A stretch of 64,000 nt of DNA, taken from the NCBI GenBank assembly GCA_036768485.1, contig JAVLUZ010000154.1, forward strand, positions 25,161,637 to 25,225,636, written 5' to 3'. Numbering within the stretch: the first letter of the stretch is position 1; the number at the start of each line of letters is the position of its first letter. This document shows, in pieces, positions 46,101 to 57,500 of this stretch. This stretch comes from Mermis nigrescens. Lineage: Eukaryota > Nematoda > Enoplea > Mermithida > Mermithidae. Below the pieces are notes generated by a model that was not told where the DNA came from, ran no database searches, and worked only from the letters and a program-made list of their open reading frames with translations. Position numbers and translations under genes: made by a program.

Positions 46101-46233
46101 GCCCAAATCAAATAAGCACATAGCTGATTCATCGACTATAAAATCAATTAAGGCGCCGAAGTCATCGGACGTTGCTTCTGGAAAATCAATGCCTAATCCA
46201 GCTTTAAAGCGCGCTAAAGCAGCCAAAAAATAA
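32804..46233 (+). CDS. vWA-mucin type I membrane protein gene (exons below)
   Basis: Four separated exons fit one gene: secretory signal plus first half of a von Willebrand A-like domain (32804-33245), second half of that domain plus a Thr/Ser mucin region (42622 to about 43345), a transmembrane segment with basic juxtamembrane tail (44461-44661), and a Lys/Ser-rich cytoplasmic end (45926-46233). Exon 1 ends in phase 1 and exon 2 begins in phase 1; the last two exons are both phase 0. The product would be a cell-surface or cuticle-associated adhesion-type protein. The 9.4 kb first intron is full of transposons and tandem repeats and could hide more exons. The ATG exon is uncertain, and a frameshift in the last exon may mean a pseudogene or a sequencing error. 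Confidence 0.55.
33461..33729 (-). mobile_element. hAT MITE, copy 8
   Basis: Minus orientation, ends CACACATGGGC and GCCCACCTATG, perfect 8 bp duplication GTTCCAAC at 33453-33460 and 33730-33737. Confidence 0.94.
33935..34200 (-). mobile_element. hAT MITE, copy 9
   Basis: Minus orientation, ends CACACCTGGGC and GCCCACGTATG, perfect duplication GTTACAAG at 33927-33934 and 34201-34208. Confidence 0.95.
34493..34748 (-). mobile_element. hAT MITE, copy 10
   Basis: Minus orientation. Flanks CTAAAAAG and CTAAAGAC match at 6 of 8, an older duplication. Confidence 0.88.
34749..37612. other. Unassigned intron DNA with repeat fragments
   Basis: A possible relic of the hAT family (CACACATGGGC to about GCTGCCCGAGTACG) lies at 34960-35098 without a clear duplication. 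CTTTGTAC-type sequence lies at 35270-35400. The remainder is plain. Confidence 0.4.
36271..36488. mobile_element. Distant mariner-like MITE relative
   Basis: Ends AGTCTAATTCACAAAACCTT and, inverted, TTTTCTGTTTCACAAGACCTTG-like sequence resemble the TATAGTCTGTTTCACA family, but the interior is different and the TA duplication is unclear. Confidence 0.4.
37622..38778. mobile_element. Foldback element with 9 bp target duplication (MULE-like)
   Basis: ACCTTCAAG is duplicated at 37613-37621 and 38779-38787. Both ends carry arrays of a 14-15 bp motif, GGACAATTNGTAGG, six to seven times, in opposite orientation (37628-37735 and 38665-38772). A 9 bp duplication with long repeat-built termini fits Mutator-like foldback elements. 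The 1.16 kb length includes a 252 bp hAT MITE. No transposase. Confidence 0.75.
38213..38464 (-). mobile_element. hAT MITE, copy 11, nested in the foldback element
   Basis: Minus orientation, perfect duplication GTCCGGAC (itself a palindrome) at 38205-38212 and 38465-38472. Confidence 0.94.
38930..41640. repeat. Degenerate tandem array with TTTACACTC / GTGTAAAG motifs
   Basis: About ten to fifteen spaced inverted motif pairs of the form CTTTACACT...GTGTAAAGTTTACACT. The clearest units, about 270 bp each, are 40953-41223 and 41224-41440, sharing GGTGTAAA, CTGATRTTTATTT, TCGTAATATCAGAG, ATTACGAATYCGACT and TAGCTTTAGTTCTAGA. No gene seen. Confidence 0.7.
41788..42559. mobile_element. Inverted-repeat element, 772 bp
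   Basis: Arms of about 160 bp face each other: left CAAAGAAAAATGCTCTAGTG and right, inverted, CAAAGAAAAATGCTATTATG, continuing through AAGGAGGGACTAGGAAAAAG and AAATCGCAGTGTATTC-like text. A related, more diverged element is at 52713-53330 and a partial one at 29640-30890. No target duplication was established, so the superfamily is unknown. Confidence 0.7.
42622..43345 (+). CDS. Exon: second half of vWA domain and Thr-rich mucin region
   Basis: It follows the acceptor TTTTCAG at 42615-42621; the first two bases complete a codon with the T left by exon 1. IASYVNLAGFVLAYTWKF and FDNINNIVEIVCKNMRYC match the last strand and helix of a vWA domain. A Cys-rich stretch (seven Cys by ACPTT) comes next, then about 130 residues almost entirely of Thr, Ser and Pro in TTTSTTTS-type repeats, expected to be heavily O-glycosylated. 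The donor is uncertain: GTACTAG after position 43351 or a later site near 43470 are candidates, and the frame stays open to 43490. The Val/Asp open frame on the other strand is a shadow. Confidence 0.65.
43491..44460. other. Presumed intron
   Basis: Contains one hAT MITE (43927-44106). Nothing else recognised. Confidence 0.45.
43927..44106 (+). mobile_element. hAT MITE, copy 12, internally deleted
   Basis: Ends CATAGGTGGGC and GTCCATGTGTG with perfect duplication CCTATGAC at 43919-43926 and 44107-44114. The core with CGACGTTTCTCAT is missing. Confidence 0.93.
44461..44661 (+). CDS. Exon: transmembrane segment and basic tail
   Basis: Acceptor TATTTCAG ends at 44460 and donor GTGAGT starts at 44662, giving 67 codons in phase 0. 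The translation has a short polar lead (AKKQDDGSA), a hydrophobic span (LIYIFLVIVILILLIAATIL), then FIWKKQKKTQLKK and alternating Lys/Val/Pro (VRKPEVVKEPKIT). This is a standard stop-transfer segment with a positively charged cytoplasmic side. Confidence 0.65.
45837..45975 (+). repeat. Duplicated intron-exon segment, copy 1
   Basis: TTCAGGCCTTACTTTTTTGA, AGTAATAGTTTGGCTACGAA and on through AGTCGATTATTCTTTAGGCA to GATCGC. It matches 63860-64000 in the same orientation with few changes, covering the last 90 bases of an intron and the start of the exon. Confidence 0.9.
45926..46233 (+). CDS. Exon: Lys/Ser-rich cytoplasmic end, frameshifted
   Basis: After the acceptor TATTCTTTAG the phase-0 frame reads AEPRMRSVDASLYDRASAYG, then TKQAN. 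Coding-like text continues in another frame from about 45996 (SASKIGQGSVHTKTLFPKQ) through two related blocks (SIKSIKTLKSPKS and TIKSIKAPKSSDV) to LKRAKAAKK and a stop at 46231-46233. A one-base loss near 45990 would explain this. It could be real decay or a sequencing error; the second copy at 63.9 kb starts with the same frame. Confidence 0.55.
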
Positions 46234-46959
46234 GTTGTCTCTGAACTATTGCGCATTTATGACGTTTTACATGTATCCCTGTATTGTCTCCAGTTCGAAT
46301 TTTCGCATTTATCATCCGCCGTATTGTCACTTTTTACTTTTTTCTGCCCGATTTCCTTTTTACTCGCCTCGATTTAGTCATTACTACTAATTAACTTAGT
46401 CAAATAATTTGAATAGAGCTTTAAATTTTCGTATCTGCTTTTGATTTGATGCTCCGGCTGTGGTCTATTAGCAGACCCGAAAAATCGGTAGAATATACAG
46501 ATGTTTTTTGGGATTTTTGCCGGTTTTACACCGTCCAGTCCCTGCAGAATTCACCTCTGGCTCATGTTTGGTAGTCAGCCGATCTTAAAGTTAAAAAGGA
46601 GCCTTTGTGAACAAAATGACGGCAAAAACTGGCAAAAATACTAAAATAGCCTTACGAATACGTGAATCTACAATTTCTGGTCTATTTCAAGCACTTTCCG
46701 TTTTTTGGGTCCACATTTTGCTCAAAGAAAACTTGGTGAGTTTTCCATTCTGAGGATTTGGACCCCTGACTCTCCCAACGTGCACGTCTGGTCACGATAC
46801 TGCGGGTGCTGCTGACTAAGAAGCATTTGAAATTTCACTGTGGGCGCTAAAAATTAATTCGTGAACAACGTCGATACAGTACCTACTTGCAAAGATTGCA
46901 AAGGTATACCCCTTTGAACTAGGTTTAAAACCTTCCATTTACCATGAGCTATAACGATG

Positions 46960-47290
46960 TCCTAGGCAATCAGGTTCTGGGCATTTTTCTGATCTTTCTT
47001 ATCCATGCATATGTCTAATCTTTGTCTATCCTTAGCTCCAGCTACATCGTTTTTTATTAGCTCTATTATAAAGTTTATTGAAAAAATGAGCATTCTCTGG
47101 CATATTTAGAATGATGTTGGAGGCATAACGAATCACTTTATTGACATTTTTTCTGTTCTTCCTTATCCATGTGTCCAAAACTTTGTCTAGCCTCATTTTG
47201 GCTTCAGTTACATCGTTTTTAATGGTTTAGCTTGATGAGAAGTTATAAAGTAGTAGAAAATAAAAATTTTTTGGCCTATATACAGTGATA
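46960..47290. repeat. Tandem duplication of about 185 bp
   Basis: Two units share CTTATCCATG, GTCTA(G/T)CCT, CAG(C/T)TACATCGTTTTT and TATAAAGT. Diverged; no function seen. Confidence 0.65.
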
Positions 47291-47458
47291 TCACAAAAAC
47301 TCAAAATGGGAAAATAAGGTTCTAATAACAAAATTTAGTGGTTCATTTCTTTCCTGCCTTTCAAATGCAACACCTGGTTGTGTTTAACGCAACGAAAATC
47401 TATTTTTCCTTGTTTTCGCATGGATATATATCAGGCGCAAATTCTTATGCATTACAAT

Positions 47459-47712
47459 CACTCCTAGGCGTAGGGAGTTTAGGGCGGGTATGCACCCCCG
47501 AGAAACCAAAATATCCCCAGAAATCAAAATACTCCCAGAATTCAATTTTTGAAAATTGTTTTCATTTTTCGCAATTTTTTGATGCCAATGGATAGTGCTT
47601 GATGAGAAACGTCAAAAAATGTGTTTTTACGCCATACCACCATTTTTAAGGCCATTTTCTGACCATTGGAAAATCTTGCACCCCCCTCAGAATTTTTTGC
47701 TGCCCACGTATG
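47459..47712 (-). mobile_element. hAT MITE, copy 13
   Basis: Minus orientation. Left flank ATTACAAT (47451-47458) and right flank ATTGTAAT (47713-47720) are reverse complements that differ only at the two central bases. Confidence 0.88.
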
Positions 47713-48442
47713 ATTGTAATAGTTTCTTAGTTGTAAACTCTTTCAAGAATAATTTTTAACAGAAAATAAGATACATATTTCTAGAAAAAGCATAAAAAAT
47801 TGCACTAAATGAAAGTAATAACTGCCACAGCATGTAAAGATGCTGTAGCTTAATGGACTAGGAATTTTTGCTATGATGGTGCACTTCGACTGCAAAGATG
47901 TGATGGTAAATGGAGGGATAAGGTGACGAGAAAAAGGATTCTTATGAGAAAACTTAGTGTCCTAAATATTCTTTTTGCATCGGTGGTCACCAGATGTCTA
48001 TGCTTATGCATTCTAGTAGTATTTTTAATCGCAACTCTTTAAAAGGTAATTTTCATGAAAATAGCATACATATTTAGAAAGAACATGAGAAATCGCAAAA
48101 AATTAATAATTGCCTTAGTGTGTGAAGCAGGTGGTGCAGTTTAATACAGGCTATAAATAACGTATTGTCACGGTAACTTTCTACTGTTAAAAACACAATC
48201 CTTTTAAATGCAATCATGTCAGATTGACTACAGATATTATCTTTTTTAGCACTTAATGCGCTTTGGCCAGCAGTCCGAACCTAAGCCATATTAGAAGTCG
48301 TAAAACAATATAACTATAAGCAAACTAAATAGATCAAAATTATTAGCGACCGTAACCCCGAATCATTTAAAAAAGGCCGTAACCAAGTAAATGTAAAAGT
48401 TAGTCATCTAAAATTGAAATAAGATGCATGTCAAATTCTAAA

Positions 48443-48551
48443 TCACTGGGCCAAAATAGGGTAACCGGCCCAAAATCCAAGGCCGCACGTATTGCCTTGG
48501 GTCTTTCTGGAAAGTCTATAATATCCGTCTTCTCCCCAATCAGTACCGAAA
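48443..48551 (-). CDS. Cathepsin-like exon: C-terminal
   Basis: After the acceptor CTTTACAG the frame gives FGTDWGEDGYYRLSR, then NTCGLGFWAGYPIL and a TGA stop at 48443-48445. This is the standard C1A ending (WGxxWGExGY, CGI). The Trp of the usual NSWG is Phe here. Confidence 0.88.
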
Positions 48552-51500
48552 CTGTAAAGAAGCAAATACTATGACATATTGTTCAAGAAACACAGTATGA
48601 AAGGAGAAACGAAAATTATTCTCATAAACAGTGAAATTCTTATCTACCTACCTACTTGACAAATAGATCCAAGAGGTTATTGCGTGATTGAGTGCTACAA
48701 TAATAAACAATAATAATAACAACAATAATAATAATAATAATAATAATAATAAGTATACAGTAATAATTGTAATGATAATTATAATATTATTATTAATAAA
48801 AATAATAATTATCATGATCATTATTGTCATTACTAATTTTATTATTATTACTATTATTATTACTATTATTACTATTAATATTATTATTAATATTATTATA
48901 ATTAATTAATTAATTAATTAATAAAATTTTCAATAATAATAATAATAATAATAATACAAAATAATCTTTAAGATAAAAAAACATGGGAAAAAGAGAAAAA
49001 ATAGAAACAAGAATGAATTGTATAATTAAACATTAAAAAGAAGGCATTACCCAAGTAAACGGAAGAAAGGAAGAAGGGATAAATAAGAAAAACATGGAAA
49101 GTTTTAACCTTTAGATCTACCTATTTTTAATCAACCAGTAATCTTCGTGCTTATCAGTGCTTCCATATCCAACGACGAGACCGGCCTGGCGGCAATCGAA
49201 CGGGTCACATTTGGTACTCGAAAAAACGCCTGTAATTTCGTTTAAACTTATTAGTTGAGCCGATCAGAATAGAAAAGAAACGAATTTCACGTTTTTTCTG
49301 TCAACTAAATAACTTGGAGTCTTAGAATATCAAATGAAAAGATGCGATAATAAATAATGATTAGGTATAAAAACATTGAAATAGGCAATAAAACGCAATA
49401 TTGAATGAAAGACATGCAATCTGTGCATTAAGGCTATGAAATCTTTGTAAAAATTTGTAAGAAATGGAATTATAATTTTGAAAATACATGCCTGCTTTGT
49501 AATTCTGGAAGTCGTCATCTGCAGGCAAGCAAACTGCAATAGGTCCAACGCTTGCAACAGCAGCCATTAGGTCATACTCACTAAAATTATGAAATTCCGT
49601 GTATCCAGTCATAACGGCTCCAATGCCGCTTGCATTATACTCACATTCTGAAATTTTGAGAAAAATCAATTGTAGTTCGGCAAATTTTAGTGTAAAAATG
49701 CTGCAATGATGTAAAGATACATTTTCATATTTTTTCAAATTTTTGAAATATTTTTGATGCTTAAAAATATTTAAAATATTTAGTACCTAAAAAATCGATT
49801 TTTGCAACGGCGATATTGTAAAATAAGCAGGCAAGATAAGCGATAGAAAATAAAAAAAATTTCTGAGATATTCATATGCCATATAGCAGAAAATCTTTTT
49901 AATTGTTTGCTTGAATGAAATTCTGACAACTTAAGCAAATATGCGTATTACTTTCCATTAAAAAGGAAAATAAATTTGAAGTCCTCAATAATCAAGAGTG
50001 GACTATTGACACGAAGAATGTTTTTTTTTGTTTGGAAGCAGAATTATTAATAAAATAAAAGTAGTGGAACATGAAACGAAAGAAATTAATTTTTCGTTAA
50101 AATTAGTGCAAATTATCACGAAATGCAAAAAACCGAAAGTGTGAGTATACTGACAATATTAATGAGTAGCTTCAAGCAATAAATATAAGTATATACGACG
50201 ATTCTGAAGAATAAATTTTGAATACAACAATAATTAACTGAATAATCATCCGTAAGTATTAACACCCCATGTTTTAGTCCGAAAAGCCGATAATCACTTT
50301 ATAGCCTTACATAAATTCAGCTAGACTGAGGCTTAGAAAATTGCTAATAAAATGGTTTAAGTAACTAAACAATAATTAAGAAAAATAAACCAGTAAGTTT
50401 AATCGGATAAATTCAATTATTAAGGGCCATATCACAGAAGGTTAGGTAAGACTTGCCTTTTGGTAAATTAGCTACCCTTAGGTAAACTCTAGGTCAGGTT
50501 AGAGATTGCCATATCACAGAAGGTTGGGTAAGGTAAAGGTGAGGTAAAGCTTTGGTAAATAAAGACAAATTTACCCAATGATCTTACCCTTGCTAGAAGA
50601 GCAGAGGTAAAGGTCTGTTAACATTCAATTAGTCTACGTTTTCAATTCATTTGATCGAATTTTGGATGATGCAAGTGAAAACGAGGAAGATTTATTCTTT
50701 CATGTACACCGGCTCATTAAACGGACTGAACCGTTTGAAATTTACAATGACCAACAATTCTATATGCTATACAGATTTAGCAAGGTCAATGCCCATCGAT
50801 TAATTACTCTGATTCACTGTGTTTTTGTACGAGATAATGATTTTGAGGCTCGTACAAAGATTTCCAGAGTCATCTTTGTACAAAGTACAATGACTTTTTG
50901 GGGCAAAGTAATAGTAATTTTAACACTTTTTTGAGTAATTTTTAGCAAAATTTCAAAACTTTTAAGCGCTTTGCGCCGAATATCAGAATTACATTGTATT
51001 TAGCCCCAAACGCTGGTATTAAACACTCCAAAAGCTATCTTTAAGCATCTTTGTACATATTTAAGCATCTTATACATCTATTTCTACTATTTTATAAAGA
51101 TTTTATGCAGAAAAAAGAACTATTAAACAACTTTGCACTGTTTTCTGCCATTTGAAGATAAAATTGACTCTTTTATCTTTGCGTTGCATTAAATTCATAA
51201 GCAAATTGGCGTCTATTATGAGATTCACTCAGCACATTGCAATCGCTTTATTATTTATAATTGTGTAACACAAGTTATTTTAACTTACTGAGTCGAATTT
51301 TATGTGTAATTTCAAGCTAAGACTCATTAAAGTTTTGGCGTTTCGGGCCGAACTCATATAACCAGCTGAATTCAGGACAAAGTTACACCTTTTGCGAAGT
51401 GTACGGGTCACAGATAACAATCTAGTAGTATGTAAAAATGTGTACATTTAATAGCATATCTATTCGTTATATGTACAAAAAATTTTTGCTCGTACAAAGA

Positions 51501-54500
51501 CTTTTCCGGAGATATTTGTACATGTACAAAGAGGCTCGTACAAAAAAGAGTGCTCTGATTTCACCCTATCTGAAACAAAGAAGCACACGTCGTCATTATT
51601 CTTTATCACCCGAAATTCATCTAAGCATATGCACGTTACATAAAATCAAGCTAGAAAAGAAGCAACATAATTTTACAATTGATAATATTGGCTGGTCGAG
51701 GCAATGTGGCCATCTAAATCACCGGAGTTCGAAAATATTGACATACGAATTTGCCTTTTTTGAATGAATACAAATCAATTTATTTTGTATTTTACAATAA
51801 TTCAGAGAATGTCAGCATAGGTGAGCAGCACCGAAATTCTGGTGGGGGGGGGGTGAAAAATTTTAGGTAAAAAATGGTCTTAAAAGTGGTCGTATGGCAA
51901 AAAAACGCCATTTTTCGACGTTTCTCGTTGAGCACTATCCAATGGCATCAAAAAATCGCTAAAAAGCAAAAAAAAATTTCAAAATTTATATTCTGGGGGA
52001 AGGTATTTTGATTTCTGGGGGGATTTCAATTGCTGGGGGTGCATACCCCCCAAACCCCCCTGCCCGCGCCCATGTGTGAATGTCAGGCGCTAAACTGAAC
52101 GGATTTGCAATAAAAATTATAAATTTTCTCGTCTACCCAACGTTTACCCTTAGGTACTTACCTTGCCATCACCCAACCGTCTGTGATACCAGAGCTTGGC
52201 AAACCATAGGTAACTTACCAAAGCTGGTAAACCTTAGGTAGCTACCTAGACCTTACCCAACCTTTACCTTTGCCATACATTTACCTTACCCAACGTTCTG
52301 TGATTCGGCCCTAAGTATGTAATAGTAATTTTTGTTAATGTTCCAGAAACCTTCAAGAATCTAATGATTTAAGTTGAGAACTAACACACTTGGGTGCTAG
52401 CTCATTTAATTCAATAAATCCTATGTAGTCCTTAATCTTTAGCTAATCTCCAATGGTATAGCCAAATTGCCCTAAATGAAGACGTCTTCAAACGTGCACT
52501 TTTTACATAGCCTAACAGCATATTTATGTCTCACTTAGGTCGACGTATGGAATCTGAAACAAAGGACACAAAGGATTAGATAAAAAATGTACATGTAGTG
52601 CGCTAAAATAAAAACACAGATAAATGAATACGAAAGATACAAATAAAGTTGTGATAATAATAACATTAACAATGATTTTTATTCTAATAATAGCAACTAT
52701 AATATTGACTAGCAAATAAAAATACTCCGATGGAAAAAAGGACGAATATACTTGGAATTACGCATCATTATGTACACAAAAAGACTAGGTAAAGTTACCT
52801 ATGTAAGCCTGTGAAAGTTTTAAGAATCTACTAAAAATTATGCATCCGCTAACAAACGCTAATAATCGAAGTATATTATGCGACCTTCACAAGGGCGTTG
52901 TATTAATAAACAACCTGAATAGCTTATTTTTGAAAGAGAAGCAACCAGTAAACAATAAAATGACATTATGTGCATTCTTACGCTAGCATGGCACGCATTG
53001 CTTTTGGGCAGCATAGCGCCTTGTCATAATTCATTTATGAAGCCATTGACGATTAACAAAATATTGGTTAGATATTGAAAGAGACATTTCATATGGATCA
53101 CAAACTAAATCGGTTTTGAAACACATGAAAGCTTCCTCAAAATCTCTTTTTTGAGCCACTGAGCAACAGTTTTTGAAAGCACGCTTTTTTCAGAAGCCCC
53201 AGAATATATTTAGAATTTTTGCGTTTTTTAGCATAAGTCTAATTTTTAGTAGATCCTTACAACTTTCGCAGGCGTACGTAGGTAACTTTTCCCTAGTACC
53301 CTGTTTTTAAAAAGTATATGGTATAAGGTTACAGTAGAACTTTACAACCTCTTCAGACACTGTGTGATAATTTTAAAAAACAAGGAAAAAACATGGACGG
53401 CGAATTTGATTTATTATCCATTTTTCAAAAAACCGCACAATATAGAAGTGTCCGGTTAGATCTGTAAGGGGTAGACGTATGTATGTATGTATGTTAAGGG
53501 TACCCAGTCGTTTTCAATTCAGTGTAACATGAATGATATTTCACTTTAAAATGCCAAGATCAAAAAATCTGTAAGAAGCCATAACTTAGAACATATCTCA
53601 TTAGAAAGAGCATCTAATTTTCTATCTATTTACCGAAAAAATGCCAAATGTCCTGAAGCAGTAAAAAAAATTCTTAAATTGTAAAAAATGCACTTTTTTC
53701 ATTCCACTTACTAAAATGGCAGCCATGTTGAACGTTTTTTTACTAATTCAAATTAAAGACACAAGCAGTCATTTGAAAGCTCTTTCTTTGCTCTTTGCAA
53801 AATGCGCTTAATTTTTGAATTATGTGAATTACTTAGACAGCTACAGCTAAAAGTGTTGTTTTTCAAATATGGGTGCCCCTAAGACACAATTTTGTATTGA
53901 GTAAACTAGTAGAACGAGCAAATTCTGATTAACCGCGTTTATTGATCAAGAAAGCCCATCTAAAGACGCAACTATTTTGCTACTGTTCAGCTTTTCATCT
54001 ACATTACAGGGCAAATAAAAGCCTGAGCAAATTTTCTCTATTTTTTCGCGGTGACAAGCTACAGTAATAATAAATTTTTATTTTGTTTCGGCAAAATAGT
54101 TGCGTCCCAAAAACTTCTATCTGAATCAGTTTCTTTTGTCTAAATTGGAGCAGCGGTTCATGAGATTTGCTCAACAAACCTAAAAGGTATAAAACACTTT
54201 TTTGCGTGATCATCAACCACTTTGTCTTTCAAGGCTTATAGTAAGCTTATTACTGTAGCATTGGACCTAAAAGTACATACTGCTGAAAGCACTTTGATTG
54301 CTGATTCCGAAATGCATATAATCTTGTTGTATTATTGTTTAACTCAATTATAGTAGGCCGTCAAATGCTAATTTTGCCATTTGTAGTAAAAACGATGTGG
54401 CGCTAATGCGCTACCTATGATATGAATGAATAATCATTATGGGGACAATGATAATAATAAAAGTATTTATTATATTGTTATTTATAATTATTATTAATAT

Positions 54501-57500
54501 TATTATTATAAATTTGAATATTAAGTAGCATTCGAAGGTAATAACTAATTCAATTTTTTGAATTCTCCTGTTTTTTGTTTAAATGCTTACAAATGATCCG
54601 TATGGATAAGCCGCTTCAGTATCAAGGCCACCATTCCTCACAATGTAATCAAATGATGGCTTAACCCAGCCGCCCCAACAAGCACGATTGCTCTGGTCTT
54701 GAAACGTACACGCGACAATATTTCTAGCTGACAAGGGTGTCAAAACGCCCGTTTTCCGAAAAACTTGCCCCTCAATGGCACCGACCTAAGAAAAAATGAA
54801 CCAGCATAGCATTGAACTAAGTTAATTTATAAAAACCCAAATTTTATCGCTTTTATTTTTTGAATTCTTTTAATAAACAGTTTTAATTTCATTTGATTTG
54901 ATTCAATTTTATTTTAATTTGTTTTAATTTTAAATGATATTCTCATCAGTTTCACTAAAACTTACTGCTGCAAAGGCATAAGAGGCCGAACAAACGCCCT
55001 GAAAGAAAAGAAATAATTAGGAAATAACAAAAAACTAAAGAAAGTGAGTAAAGAAAAAATTACGACAGGAATGACAACTGGAACAAGAACCAAGACGTTA
55101 TTTATTGATTAAAAATTTTTCAGCGAAGAAATAGAAAAAAATATTGAAATGAAACGACCATACCAAACATCAAGTCAAGGTTTTGACTTGTGCTGAAACA
55201 TCTCTAAAAGTAGAAATTTTACAAACCTTGGAAATAAATACGAATATATGTATGTTAAAAATCCTACCTAAAAAGAATATTTTTGTATAAAAATAGATAT
55301 GAACAAATTAACTTTGAAACGCAAAATGTTACTCAGATTTCAGCAGTTCTAGCGTGCATATTGAAAGAATTCATAGATAAATAATGTCTCATATTAAAGA
55401 AAATAAGCTAAAGTAGAAGTTTTGATCAGTGATTCAAGCTAAATTAGGTTTTGTTCTGATAAGCGCAGATTTGATAATACTTTTGCCTGCTGTTTAATAA
55501 AAAACAGGTATTCTACTATCGGGGAAGGGGTTGCGACCATACGTGGGCAGCAAGAAAATTCTGGGGGAGGGGGTTGCACGATTTTCGAAAGTCAAAAAAC
55601 GGCGTCAAAAATGGTGGTATGGCGATAAAAACACAATTTTCCGACGTTTCTCATCAATCACTATCCATTGGCATCAAAAAATTGTGAAAAAAAGAAAAAA
55701 ATTTTAAAAGTTGAATTCTGGGGGGGGGTATTTTGATTTCTGGGGGTATTTTGGTTTCTGGGGGGCTGCATACCCCTACAAACCCCCCACGCCCAGGTGT
55801 GGTTGCGACTATGATAAAATTAATAAAATCTATGAGAATAAAATTTTTAAAAATAAGGAGGCCGTGAAAATGTAAAATAAAGTTTTCGTTAAAATCTTAG
55901 TATCATGAGATATGGATAGGTACCTGATCTTTGACTTTCGTAACATAGCCTTCTGTTCTCCAATCAACGGAATCTGGTAGGTCTTGGATTTTTAACTATA
56001 CGAATATAAAGTCATTATGCTGACGTTAATACACTGTTCAATTTTAAGCACCAAAAAGGTGCATTTCGAAATGACGTGCAAGTAAGGAAAAATTCAAATA
56101 AAAATAAAAAATAAAATATAAAAGTAAGGGCTAGATGAGGTCAAATTTGAATGAATATCCTGAACTTGTTCAGCAAAAGTGCTCAAGATAGACCCAAAAC
56201 TTTAAACGAAAATGTTATGAAGATATTAAATGCTATTGAAACAAATTTCTAGGGCAATTTCAGCATCCGACAAAGCTACATATATAACCCGTTAACTACT
56301 GTTTTTATTCTCCATAATTGGTGCATTTGAGAAATTACGTTATAATAATTATTAATTTTCATAATTAATATTGAATACTTTATTGAAATATTAATAACTA
56401 TTAGTTACTTAATTATTATTCTTCATTTAATGATTATTATAAGTTAAGCTATCGTACAGGGGCTGTTTTTCTACACTTTTTGCCTTTTGAAATTAATAGA
56501 AATATAACGCGAAAAAAAATTTCAGCAAGAATATTCAGCTTAGTAAAATCGAATTTCAGTTTTTTAATAGCGTGAAAAATTTTCAGATTGTACATCACAA
56601 ATGCTGTAAATAATGTAAAGTTTATATGTCATTGTGCTTAAGAAGACCCTGATTTTTCACAGATTTATTTTTGATAAATTTTTGCCTCTTCGTTCAAATT
56701 TTTCTGGATGTGATGAGGAAATGAGCGATTGTTGTCAAATTTTACATTTGTAACTCACCATTCAGCTGTATTATGGGAACAAGATTAAAGCTGGCTTTCC
56801 CACATTATATAAAAAATAAAATAAAATCCGCAATTGATTTTATCACTTTGAATCCTCATAACAAGTCTTGTGAAAGGTTTTCAAAAGAAGCTGAATTTTT
56901 AAGTAAATTTTAAAAATTCAAATAAAACTATTTATACATTTCTAGCATGCTTGACCATAACTTCAGCAACATCAGAGCTATTTATGCTAATGTAAGAAAG
57001 GTATAATAATATCATATCATGTCTTCTTATTAAATTTTTTCTATTTCACTTTTTTTAAACTTATTAAGACATTTGCCTTAACGATTTTCCCATTTCTGGT
57101 GAAGTGTCGTACGAGAAACTTTCATGTGCTGAAATAATCATATTATTAATTAAATCTTAATTATTATTTTTTTATTATAAAAAAACGAATTTATCAAAAC
57201 TAATAATGCACAGCAACGTTCTAACGACGAAGTAAAAAATCTGATAAACTTGATCTCTAAAGCTGCCATTACTCTCAATTGAATCGTCTGCTTGTCAGTA
57301 GAAATTGTCATATGTATTCATAATAAATAATTAAATGACAATCATTTTATTGCTTCACCGGATCGGAGTAAATAGCACAGAAATCTTCTGAATTTATTCT
57401 TCGACTTGCTTAGTTTCTCAGGGGAAAAATTTTTAATCTAGCTCTCTTTTCTTAATATTAGCGTCTGTTTGAATTTCGAGGAAAGGGATACACTTTCCTG

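Larger units (their letters stand above)
46234..48442. other. Intergenic region between convergent genes
   Basis: It holds a tandem duplication at 46960-47290 and a hAT MITE at 47459-47712. The rest is plain AT-rich sequence with no gene. Confidence 0.5.
50424..52311. mobile_element. PIF/Harbinger-like non-autonomous element
   Basis: The left end GGGCCATATCACAGAAGGTT and the inverted right end GGGCCGAATCACAGAACGTT match at 17 of 20. TAA flanks both sides (50421-50423 and 52312-52314), as expected of Harbinger elements (3 bp TWA duplication). Both subterminal regions are packed with GGTAA-type motifs. The 1,888 bp includes a 263 bp hAT MITE. No transposase was recognised inside. Confidence 0.78.
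49648..54590. other. Large intron of the cathepsin-like gene
   Basis: About 4.9 kb with a Harbinger-like element (50424-52311), a nested hAT MITE, an inverted-repeat element (52713-53330) and a diverged repeat at 53570-53960. A short exon of a few codons between YPYGSF and ECEYN is predicted here, because the phases of the neighbours do not meet (0 against 1). Confidence 0.6.

Noticed and set aside
47820..47890. tRNA-like text (GATGCTGTAGCTTAATGGAC)
   Set aside because: Only the D-arm-like part fits; no acceptor pairing or T-arm could be made.
48688..48909. Asn/Ile-rich open frames in both directions
   Set aside because: Translations of the (AAT)n tract.
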